From an uncultured Bacilli bacterium (GTDB lineage Bacteria > Bacillota_I > Bacilli_A > RF39 > UBA660), in contig CAJTKV010000061.1 in NCBI GenBank assembly GCA_910577075.1, positions 683-8,127 on the forward strand: a stretch of 7,445 nucleotides of DNA, given 5' to 3'. Both the position numbers and the translations under genes were made by a program. Of the stretch, positions 1 through 6,320 are shown one piece after another (position 1 is the first letter of the stretch; every line of letters starts with the position of its first letter). The notes below the pieces were generated by a model. The model saw nothing but the letters and a program-made list of their open reading frames with translations, was not told the origin of the DNA and searched no databases.

Positions 1-1
1 T

Positions 2-319
2 GGAGATTTTAATAATTTTTCTTCTCCAAATAAAATGCTTGCATTTGCTGGCCTTGAACCTAGTGTTATAGAATCTGGCACATTACAATCTAATGGTAAA
101 ATGGTAAAACACGGCTCTGGACATTTAAGATATTCTATTATGAATATTTCAATGAGCATATTAAGATATTCACCAACATTTTATGATTATTACCTTAAGA
201 AACGTTCTGAAGGCAAATGTCATAGAGTTGCTTTATCTCATGTTTGTAAAAAATTGATTAGAGTTATTTACTGCTTAGAGAAAAACAACATTGATTTTGA
301 TCCGTCTTTATTGAAATAA
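2..319 (+). CDS. IS110-family transposase, C-terminal part (5' end outside window)
   Basis: The reading frame is open from the first full codon at base 2, and the ATG at 35 is internal rather than the start. The visible 105 residues match the C-terminal transposase_20 half of IS110-family recombinases. They begin with GDFNNFSSPNKMLAFAGLEP, then IESG, then GSGHLRYSI, and end with KKRSEGKCHRVALSHVCKKL. In this family the N-terminal half is a RuvC-like DEDD domain and the C-terminal half carries the catalytic serine. The serine of IESG (visible residue 25) is in the expected place, by analogy with IS621. These enzymes move their element by RNA-guided recombination without long terminal inverted repeats. 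The visible part has no frameshift or internal stop, so the gene may be intact, but the RuvC half cannot be checked. It ends in TAA and is followed by a hairpin at 346-363. Confidence 0.9.
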   Translation, partial: GDFNNFSSPNKMLAFAGLEPSVIESGTLQSNGKMVKHGSGHLRYSIMNISMSILRYSPTFYDYYLKKRSEGKCHRVALSHVCKKLIRVIYCLEKNNIDFDPSLLK

Positions 320-345
320 ATTTGCTATTTACAACTTTTTTCAAA

Positions 346-363
346 ATTTCACTTTTGTGAAAT
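346..363 (+). terminator. Hairpin after the IS110 transposase, possible terminator or element-end structure
   Basis: ATTTCAC and GTGAAAT form a perfect 7-bp stem around a TTTT loop, followed after one base by five T. It lies 27 bases past the transposase stop. The stem is AT-rich and short, so termination would be weak. It could instead be a structured part of the right end of the IS110 element, since IS1111-type members encode their guide (bridge) RNA downstream of the transposase. The sequence alone does not decide between these. Confidence 0.45.
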
Positions 364-489
364 CTTTTTGGCATGGGTTTCTTTCCAATTTACAACAAAC
401 TATTTTAAAGCTCTTGACTTTTAATAGTTAGTCACCTAAAAATATTTTTGCATGCTTATAGAAAAAAGATAGTATTTTGCTATTTTCAG
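364..489. other. AT-rich non-coding stretch between IS110 gene and surface-protein operon
   Basis: No credible gene is seen here. The right boundary of the IS110 element must lie in or near this stretch but cannot be placed, because the family lacks conspicuous inverted repeats. Small repeats are present. ATTTACAAC occurs at 327-335 and 388-396. TTTGCTATTT occurs at 321-330 and 476-485. TGACT/AGTCA forms a 5-bp inverted repeat at 415-419 and 430-434. TTGACT at 414-419 resembles a -35 box but has only TAAAAA at the proper distance. In DNA this AT-rich, repeats of 9-10 bases may be chance. Confidence 0.4.
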
Positions 490-519
490 TTGTAATTGAT
501 TGCTATTATGTGTTATATT
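490..519 (+). promoter_or_regulatory. Candidate promoter for the surface-protein gene at 546
   Basis: TTGTAA (490-495) and TATATT (514-519) are separated by 18 bases, and a TG two bases before the -10 box gives an extended -10 (TGTTATATT). Transcription would start near 526, just before AAGGAG at 531-536. That gives a leader of about 20 bases, similar to the short leaders of the genes at 6321 and 7035. A start here would exclude the alternative TTG (477) and GTG (510) start codons. The -35 match is only four of six. Confidence 0.35.
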
Positions 520-530
520 TAACGTATAGT

Positions 531-536
531 AAGGAG
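531..536 (+). promoter_or_regulatory. Ribosome-binding site AAGGAG that decides the start of the gene at 546
   Basis: AAGGAG is a near-perfect Shine-Dalgarno sequence with a nine-base gap to the in-frame ATT at 546. The only nearby conventional start codon, TTG at 539, is out of frame and too close. The next in-frame ATG (591) lies inside the hydrophobic segment and would remove the basic N-terminus. Confidence 0.6.
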
Positions 537-545
537 AGTTGTAAA

Positions 546-3500
546 ATTCGAAAAAAGCAAAAAATATTAATTTTAGGAGTGATTACGGTAATGGCTGTGG
601 CATTTGCGGCTGTTACAACGACATTAGTTTTGGATGGAAGTATAGCCATTTCGACGAATAGAAAGGACTATGCTATTTATTTTAGCAAGTCGATGATTAA
701 TTCAGAGGATGTGTCTAAGAAAACGATATCGACAAATGGACAGGCATTAACCTTTGATGTGGAGATGCACGAATTAGGGCAATCAAAGGAACTGGACTAT
801 GAAGTTACAAATGCAAGCAAAAATTATGATGCAAGAGTAAATGTAGAATGTGAACTAGAAGATATAACTGAAGAAAAGACGGGGCTTAATGTCGATGATT
901 ATTTAGATGTTGTCTATTCAAATATGGATGATGTTATACCAGCTAGAACAACGGCTAATGGTAAGATTACAATGACATTAAAAAGATCAATGGTTGAAGA
1001 TATGAAACTAGGATTAAACTGTAATCTATCATTTGATGCTGTAGAAAGAGATAACTTGGGTACTACACCAGTTGAAAATGAGTCAAGTAACTACAACTTT
1101 TCAGGTTATTTAGTGGATAAAAACAATGATCCTTTATCTAATATCCAATTAGTCATCTTAGATAGTGAAAAGAAATATATAACAACAGGAGATGAAGCAG
1201 AATTAGTAATCGAAGGCTTAGATATGGGATTTCATGAGATTTATATCATTGAAGGTAAGACAATAGATGAGATTAAAAAAATGAGTGATGAAGAAATAAA
1301 AAATAATTCCTTAACTCATACAACATTTACTCAGAGTAGCAAAGAGATGGTTTTTGAAAATGGATATAAAATAGTAACGGAATTAATTAAAAGGAAGTAT
1401 ACAATCACATTTGATGCACAAGGAGGAAGCGTTACCCCTAAAACTAAGACTGTTATTAATAGTGAGACATATGGAGAATTACCAATACCAGCTTTAATGG
1501 GTTATAACTTTGCAGGATGGTATACGAATACGGAATATACTGATGAAATAAAAGCAAATACTAAAGTTGATTTAAAAGATAATCAAACGTTGTATGCTAA
1601 GTGGGAAGCTAATAGTATAACAATTAATTTTAACTCTGATGGGGGAAATACTATAACAACTAAAACAGTTAAATATAATTCCGATTATGGAGAATTAGAA
1701 ATACCGATAAAAAGAGGATATAGTTTTTTGGGATGGTATTTAAATAATACTTTGATAACAAGTACAACGAAAGTAACATCTACTAGTGATATAACCTTAA
1801 TAGCTAAATGGAATGTCAAAAAGAAAACCATAACAATAAATATAGATGGAACACCAACAGAAGTAGAAATAGATTTATCAAAGCCAATAAAAGAGAGTTT
1901 ACCAACTCCAGAAAAGGAAGGTTACGAGTTTGTTGGATGGTATAAAGATGATGATACAAAGCTTGAAGATGATAAATATTTAGAAGAAGGTGAAAAGATA
2001 AATATTCATACTAAGTATGAAGCAAAGAAATATACAGTTACATTTAATGGAAATACAGGAAGTGTAAGTCCAAGTTCAAAGGAAGTCACATTTGATGAAA
2101 AATATGGCGAATTACCAACACCAACAAGAACAGGTTATAACTTCATTGGATGGTTTACGAATAAAATAAGTGGAACCCAAGTGACTAAAGACACCATAGT
2201 AAAATTAACAGCTAATCAGACATTATATGCCCACTGGGGTGCTAAAACAGATATAACATATACAGTAAAACACTGGCAACAAAATATTGGGGCAAATGAT
2301 GTTCCTAAAAATGAGGAAAATTATACTTTAATTGATACAGAATCATTAAAGGGTACAACAAATGCAAGTGCAACACCAGATACGAAAAATTATACAGGAT
2401 TTACATCTCCTACAAAAGAAAGTGTTACAGTATTGGGTGATGGAAGTGCTGAAATAAATTATTACTATACAAGAAACTCTTATACTTTAACAGTTAATAA
2501 GGATGCTGGTGTATCAACTGTTACCAATAAAACAAGTTATCAATATGGTGAAAATGTGAATGTAAGTTATGCAATTAAAGATGGATATACTTTTAAAGAA
2601 ATAACAGGAGATAAAACAACAAACACCTTTACAATGCCAGCAAGTAATGTAAATATTTCTATAAATACAATAGAAAACACTTATACTATTACATATGAAT
2701 TAAATGGTGGAAACGTGAGTGGTGAAAATCCAACAAGTTATAAAGTAACAAGTAATGATATAACCTTAAATAATCCAACAAGAACAGGATATACATTCAC
2801 AGGATGGACGGGAAGTAATGGAGATACTAAAGAAAAGAATTTAACCATAGCAACTGGAAGTATAGGGAATAGAAATTATGTAGCAAACTGGAATCCTAAT
2901 ACTTATACTGTATCATTTGATTCTAATGGAGGAAACTATATAACAACAGTATTAACAGTTACATATAATTCAACGTTTGGTAATACTTTACCAACTCCAA
3001 CAAGAAATGGATACACTTTTGATGGCTGGTATACAGAGACAACTGGTGGAGATAAGATAACAAGTACAACAAAAGTAGATATAACGGAAAATAAGACATT
3101 ATATGCCCATTGGAATTCAATTCCTACTTTAATGGTAAAATCGAATAGTAAGGCTTTCTGGCAATATAAAACTAATATAGCAAAAGTTGTATTTGAACCT
3201 ACAATATCCGAAAAAAGCGGGTATGCATATAAATTTGATGTATCAAAAAATCAAGATAGTAGTGTTATGAGTTATTTAGTAGCGAATGAAGATGATGCAT
3301 CAAAATATACTTTATATATTCAAGCAAATGGTAAGATAATGGCAAATCCTAATAGTTCATATTTGTTTTCTGACTTTTTTTCTTTAAAAACTATTGAAGG
3401 ATTAGAATATTTGGATACAAGTAAAGTAACAAATATGAATTCTATGTTTAGTGATTGTAGTAGTTTAACAAGTTTAGATTTAAGTAACTTTGACACAAGT

Positions 3501-4202
3501 AAAGTAACATCTATGAGTAATATGTTTTATAATTGTAATAAATTAACCTCATTGGATTTAAGTAACTTCGACACAAGTAATGTCACAAATATGTTTGCTA
3601 TGTTTCATAATTGTAGTAGTTTAACAAGTTTAGATTTAAGTAATTTCAATACAAGTAGGGTAACAGATATGAGGTCTATGTTTCATAATTGTAGCAAATT
3701 AACAAGTTTAGATTTAAGTAACTTTGATACAAGTAAAGTAACAAATATGAATTCTATGTTTAGTGATTGTAGCTATTTAACAAATTTAGATGTAAGTAAC
3801 TTCGACACAAGTAATGTAACAAATATGGGGCGTATGTTTAGTGGATGTAATAAATTAACCTCATTAGATTTAAGTAACTTTGACACAAGTAAAGTAACAG
3901 ATATGGTTGCTATGTTTTATAATTGTAGTAGTTTAACAAGTTTAGATTTAAGTAATTTTAATACAAGCAAAGTAACAAATATGAATTCTATGTTTAAGAG
4001 TTGTAGTAACTTAACAAGTTTAGATGTAAGTAATTTTGATATAAGTAAAGTGCAAGCTAATGGAAGTAAAGAAATATTTATATCTATGCCATCAAATGCG
4101 ACAGTATATGTCAAAGATGAATATACTCGAAGTTGGATTTTAACATCATATAATAAAGCACCTTTATCTTGGTCTACATCAAATGTAATTATAAAGGAAT
4201 AA
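546..4202 (+). CDS. Large secreted multidomain surface protein (InlB B-repeats plus BspA/DUF285 repeats), apparent ATT start
   Basis: Numbered from the ATT at 546, the protein has 1218 residues. Residues 2-6 are basic and 7-29 are a hydrophobic export segment containing FAAVTTTL. Residues 33-171 form a beta-rich module with Cys102 and Cys159 ending in ERDNL, homologous to the gene at 4835 and resembling SipW-dependent TasA/camelysin proteins. Residues 183-283 look like a Cna_B/transthyretin-like domain. InlB B-repeats (GG, then GYxFxGWY, then YAxW) lie at about 284-353, 357-422, 425-491 (divergent, no GG), 495-564, 712-782 and 786-856. A MucBP-like domain (TVKHW to NYYYTRN) lies at 568-644 and a related beta repeat at 645-711. 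Residues 957-1164 are eight BspA/DUF285 repeats. Such proteins are usually adhesins or host-interaction factors. No LPXTG, SLH or GW anchor is seen. Upstream TTG (477) and GTG (510) starts are possible but lack a ribosome site, whereas AAGGAG sits nine bases before the ATT. Confidence 0.85.
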   Translation: MRKKQKILILGVITVMAVAFAAVTTTLVLDGSIAISTNRKDYAIYFSKSMINSEDVSKKTISTNGQALTFDVEMHELGQSKELDYEVTNASKNYDARVNVECELEDITEEKTGLNVDDYLDVVYSNMDDVIPARTTANGKITMTLKRSMVEDMKLGLNCNLSFDAVERDNLGTTPVENESSNYNFSGYLVDKNNDPLSNIQLVILDSEKKYITTGDEAELVIEGLDMGFHEIYIIEGKTIDEIKKMSDEEIKNNSLTHTTFTQSSKEMVFENGYKIVTELIKRKYTITFDAQGGSVTPKTKTVINSETYGELPIPALMGYNFAGWYTNTEYTDEIKANTKVDLKDNQTLYAKWEANSITINFNSDGGNTITTKTVKYNSDYGELEIPIKRGYSFLGWYLNNTLITSTTKVTSTSDITLIAKWNVKKKTITINIDGTPTEVEIDLSKPIKESLPTPEKEGYEFVGWYKDDDTKLEDDKYLEEGEKINIHTKYEAKKYTVTFNGNTGSVSPSSKEVTFDEKYGELPTPTRTGYNFIGWFTNKISGTQVTKDTIVKLTANQTLYAHWGAKTDITYTVKHWQQNIGANDVPKNEENYTLIDTESLKGTTNASATPDTKNYTGFTSPTKESVTVLGDGSAEINYYYTRNSYTLTVNKDAGVSTVTNKTSYQYGENVNVSYAIKDGYTFKEITGDKTTNTFTMPASNVNISINTIENTYTITYELNGGNVSGENPTSYKVTSNDITLNNPTRTGYTFTGWTGSNGDTKEKNLTIATGSIGNRNYVANWNPNTYTVSFDSNGGNYITTVLTVTYNSTFGNTLPTPTRNGYTFDGWYTETTGGDKITSTTKVDITENKTLYAHWNSIPTLMVKSNSKAFWQYKTNIAKVVFEPTISEKSGYAYKFDVSKNQDSSVMSYLVANEDDASKYTLYIQANGKIMANPNSSYLFSDFFSLKTIEGLEYLDTSKVTNMNSMFSDCSSLTSLDLSNFDTSKVTSMSNMFYNCNKLTSLDLSNFDTSNVTNMFAMFHNCSSLTSLDLSNFNTSRVTDMRSMFHNCSKLTSLDLSNFDTSKVTNMNSMFSDCSYLTNLDVSNFDTSNVTNMGRMFSGCNKLTSLDLSNFDTSKVTDMVAMFYNCSSLTSLDLSNFNTSKVTNMNSMFKSCSNLTSLDVSNFDISKVQANGSKEIFISMPSNATVYVKDEYTRSWILTSYNKAPLSWSTSNVIIKE
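3414..4037 (+). repeat. Eight tandem 78-bp units encoding 26-residue BspA/DUF285 leucine-rich repeats
   Basis: Units begin at 3414, 3492, 3570, 3648, 3726, 3804, 3882 and 3960, with no insertion or deletion. The residue pattern is D/N-TS-K/N-VT-x-M-x-x-MF-x-x-C-x-x-LT-SLD-L/V-SNF. A degenerate ninth unit starts at 4038 and a degenerate cap precedes 3414. Each unit has one cysteine at the same place. This is the PF03382-type surface repeat known from BspA-like proteins. Many units are near-identical at DNA level: units 1 and 5 share about 47 identical bases. Copy number may therefore vary by recombination and the array may be hard to assemble. Confidence 0.93.
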
Positions 4203-4208
4203 TGTACT

Positions 4209-4739
4209 ATGAAAGATATATTTAAAGATGTAGATAAGAAAATTAAATATGGAGTAATTGGTGGAGTAGTATTAATTACGGTAATAGTATTACTCATACT
4301 TTTCACGCCTAAGACATTAAAATTAACTAGAGAAGAAGTGTTATTAGATGGATTTACATCTAAAGAGAATTTAGTAGTTAAGATAAGTCTAAATAAGATT
4401 AAGAGTATTAAATTGACTAAAGAGATAAATTTAAGCGAATATTATGATGAACTTGGAACTTATTATGATTCGTTAGAGAAAGTTTTGAATAATGGTTATT
4501 CGTATTTAGATAGTGATTATAATTTAAAAAGAGAAGATTATAAAATGATAGTTAATATTGATACTAGGGATAAGGGTATTGTCTTAAATAATTTAAGTAT
4601 AAAGTATAATGGAGACGATAAAACGACCTTAAGATATGATGTAATTATGGATTTAGATGATGAATCAGCTGTAAAAGTGGGAGATGCAATAAGTAAGACT
4701 GAACTTAAGGAAAAATTAAAGAAATGGGGATATAATTGA
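4209..4739 (+). CDS. Small single-pass membrane protein of unknown function
   Basis: I do not recognise a family. The 176-residue product has a lysine-rich N-terminus (residues 1-13), one strongly hydrophobic segment at about 14-33 (YGVIGGVVLITVIVLLILF), and a hydrophilic remainder rich in Lys, Asp and Glu that alternates likely strands and helices. There is no cysteine and no lipobox. The positive N-terminus suggests N-in topology, with residues 35-176 outside the cell. The start lies six bases after the stop of the large surface protein, and its Shine-Dalgarno AAGGA (4194-4198) lies within the last codons of that gene, so the two are very probably co-transcribed and perhaps translationally coupled. 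A terminator follows immediately. The context suggests a partner of the surface protein, for example in anchoring, export or assembly, but this is inference only. Confidence 0.8.
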   Translation: MKDIFKDVDKKIKYGVIGGVVLITVIVLLILFTPKTLKLTREEVLLDGFTSKENLVVKISLNKIKSIKLTKEINLSEYYDELGTYYDSLEKVLNNGYSYLDSDYNLKREDYKMIVNIDTRDKGIVLNNLSIKYNGDDKTTLRYDVIMDLDDESAVKVGDAISKTELKEKLKKWGYN

Positions 4740-4766
4740 AAAAGATAACGCTAGTTATCTTTTTTT
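4739..4766 (+). terminator. Intrinsic terminator of the 546-4739 operon
   Basis: AAAAGATAAC (4740-4749) pairs perfectly with GTTATCTTTT (4754-4763) around a GCTA loop, and the T-run continues to 4766 (seven T in all). The stem begins at the last base of the TGA stop of the membrane-protein gene. This is a textbook rho-independent terminator, and it separates the two surface-protein transcription units. Confidence 0.9.
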
Positions 4767-4811
4767 AATTACTTTATAAATATAACTAATATAAAACTGA
4801 TTTGTGGGTAA

Positions 4812-4817
4812 TATAAC
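4812..4817 (+). promoter_or_regulatory. Weak candidate -10 box for the gene at 4835
   Basis: TATAAC at 4812-4817 matches a -10 box at five of six bases, but no recognisable -35 box lies 16-18 bases upstream. If it is used, the transcript would start at about 4824 and give a leader of about ten bases before the ATG at 4835, like the gene at 6321. It would also make the ATG at 4823 unusable. Confidence 0.3.
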
Positions 4818-4834
4818 TAAAAATGAGGGATTTT

Positions 4835-6247
4835 ATGAGAAAACATAAATTATTTATATTAGCAACTATTCTTTTTATGGCGATTGGCTTCGCAGCAGTG
4901 ACAACAACACTTATAATAAATGGAACTTTAAGGATTGGAACAAATCCTCAAGATTTTGATAATAATATTGTCTTTATTGAAACGAAGACGGATGATTCAT
5001 CTGTTGCTTCTATTTCTACTGATGGTAAAATTATTTCGTTTGTCGCAAGGGAATTAAAAAGTTTAGGTGATGAAGTAACTTTGAATTTTGTCGTAAAAAA
5101 TAAGAGTAAACAGTATGATGCTGATGCCATTATTAATTGTGATTACTCGGAAGATAATAATTACAATGAATATGCCAATATAAAGATAAATCCATCGGAG
5201 TTTATCCTTAGGGCTCAAGAGAAGCAAGATGGTAATTTAACTATTAGACTTGTGAAGTCTTTTATAGGTACTGAAGATGATGATTCTATCCAAATAGCAT
5301 TTCAATGTAGAATTAGTGCTAATGCTTTGGAAAGAGACAATTTAGCGGAGGAAATAAAAGAACCTAGCGATGTTTTAGCAAGCGATTATCTCGACGAGAT
5401 ATCCAACACCAATCAAGAATTAATGTATGACGGGACAATTGACAATAATTTGCGATTTGTAGGAAACGATCCACATAATTATCTTGAGTTTAATGGAGAA
5501 CTATGGCGAATTATTGGGCTTATGAATAATGTGAGCGATGAAGAGGGCAATAAGAGAAGTTATATAAAAATCATTAGGAATGAATCGATTGGCAGCTATG
5601 CATGGGATATAAGACTTAAAAATAATTTTTCTAATTCTAGCAATAACTGGGCTAATAGTACCCTTATGAGTACGTTAAATGAAGATGCCTATTTTAACCG
5701 AAGTAAGGGAGAATGCGCGATAAATACATATCCCGATAAGACTTATAAAACAGATTGCGATTTTTCTGAGACAGGGCTTAAAGAGTCTTCTAAGAAGATG
5801 CTTAAGAGGGTAGTCTGGAAACTTGGAAGTACAGCTCTGGAATATCCCGATAAAAAAATGAATGCAGATTGGTTTTATAAAGGAGAAAGAAGTAAAAGTA
5901 CATATAACAATTATCCAGTGGAATGGACAGGTTTTATTGGGTTGATGTATCCTAGTGATTTTGGTTATTCTATCGATTTAACGGAAAATGCGGCATGTTC
6001 ATCCATAGATATTACCTCTAATTCGGGAAGTGACTGTTATGCCGATAGTTGGCTTAACTTTAATGGGGGTAGTCAATGGACATTAAGTCCTTCAACATAT
6101 GGAAGTAATGTTAATTTTTCTTCTTACTATGTGGGAAACAGTTATGCGAGTGAGTCAATGGGTGTTCGCCCAACAGCTTTCTTAAAGGAAAGTGTAAGAA
6201 TAATGAGAGGAACGGGAACAAGGGATAATCCCTATATTGTGGGTTAA
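4835..6247 (+). CDS. Secreted surface protein: shared N-terminal module fused to a DUF6273-like domain
   Basis: The product has 470 residues from the ATG at 4835. A start at 4823 would add MRDF, but GAGGGA (4825-4830) precedes 4835 and the paralog at 546 aligns as RKKQK to RKHK. Residues 2-5 are basic and about 6-29 are hydrophobic, with FAAVTTTL at 19-26. Residues 30-170 form the module shared with the gene at 546, with Cys102 and Cys158 and ERDNL at 166-170. From about 180 a second domain begins: LRFVGND (206), then NGELWRIIGL, NNWANSTL, EWTGFIGLMYPSDFGY, WTLSP (415), GVRP (443), and an ending in GTGTRDNPYIVG. This pattern resembles DUF6273-type domains of Bacillota surface proteins, and I know no established function. 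Cys294/308 and Cys388/401 could form two more disulfides. No sortase motif is present. The gene is monocistronic, flanked by terminators on both sides. Confidence 0.85.
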   Translation: MRKHKLFILATILFMAIGFAAVTTTLIINGTLRIGTNPQDFDNNIVFIETKTDDSSVASISTDGKIISFVARELKSLGDEVTLNFVVKNKSKQYDADAIINCDYSEDNNYNEYANIKINPSEFILRAQEKQDGNLTIRLVKSFIGTEDDDSIQIAFQCRISANALERDNLAEEIKEPSDVLASDYLDEISNTNQELMYDGTIDNNLRFVGNDPHNYLEFNGELWRIIGLMNNVSDEEGNKRSYIKIIRNESIGSYAWDIRLKNNFSNSSNNWANSTLMSTLNEDAYFNRSKGECAINTYPDKTYKTDCDFSETGLKESSKKMLKRVVWKLGSTALEYPDKKMNADWFYKGERSKSTYNNYPVEWTGFIGLMYPSDFGYSIDLTENAACSSIDITSNSGSDCYADSWLNFNGGSQWTLSPSTYGSNVNFSSYYVGNSYASESMGVRPTAFLKESVRIMRGTGTRDNPYIVG

Positions 6248-6273
6248 AAAGGAAAAATAAATTTTCCTTTTTT
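6246..6273 (+). terminator. Intrinsic terminator after the DUF6273-like protein gene
   Basis: AAAAAGGAAAA (6246-6256) pairs with TTTTCCTTTTT (6262-6272) around a five-base loop, and the right arm merges into a run of six T. The stem overlaps the TAA stop. It is symmetric enough (A-rich left arm, T-rich right arm) that it mainly suits the + strand genes seen here. Confidence 0.8.
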
Positions 6274-6294
6274 ATTTATTATATTATAATTCTT

Positions 6295-6303
6295 TGATAT
6301 AAT
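6295..6303 (+). promoter_or_regulatory. Extended -10 promoter of the glycerophosphodiesterase gene
   Basis: TGATATAAT gives a consensus TATAAT at 6298-6303 with the TGn extension. The -35 region (6275-6280, TTTATT) is poor, which is usual for extended -10 promoters. Transcription would start near 6310. That places the Shine-Dalgarno AAGGTG (6308-6313) at the very 5' end of the RNA and leaves a leader of only about ten bases. Confidence 0.65.
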
Positions 6304-6320
6304 ACTTAAGGTGAAGTAAA

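Noticed and set aside
414..442. TTGACT with TAAAAA as the promoter of the surface operon
   Set aside because: The -35 box is good, but the sequence at the right distance is a poor -10 box. The extended -10 at 511-519 fits the ribosome site better. Not excluded.
477..545. TTG-initiated N-terminal extension of the large surface protein
   Set aside because: No ribosome site precedes 477. The extension reads LFSVVIDCYYVLYLTYSKESC, has no counterpart in the paralog, and overlaps the candidate promoter and the AAGGAG site.
3414..4037. Regular 78-bp repeats resembling a CRISPR or satellite array
   Set aside because: The units are in frame, have no unique spacers, and encode a well-known 26-residue leucine-rich repeat inside a continuous gene.
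3917..4306. Minus-strand open frame of 129 codons
   Set aside because: It lies opposite the BspA repeats and the start of the membrane-protein gene, with periodic low-complexity sequence mirrored from the repeats and no family likeness. It is a shadow of the + strand genes.
5900..6247. Target gene of a diversity-generating retroelement, because the protein ends with a W-rich, GVRP-containing lectin-like pattern
   Set aside because: No reverse transcriptase, template repeat or Avd gene is visible, and the downstream DNA is a terminator followed by housekeeping genes.
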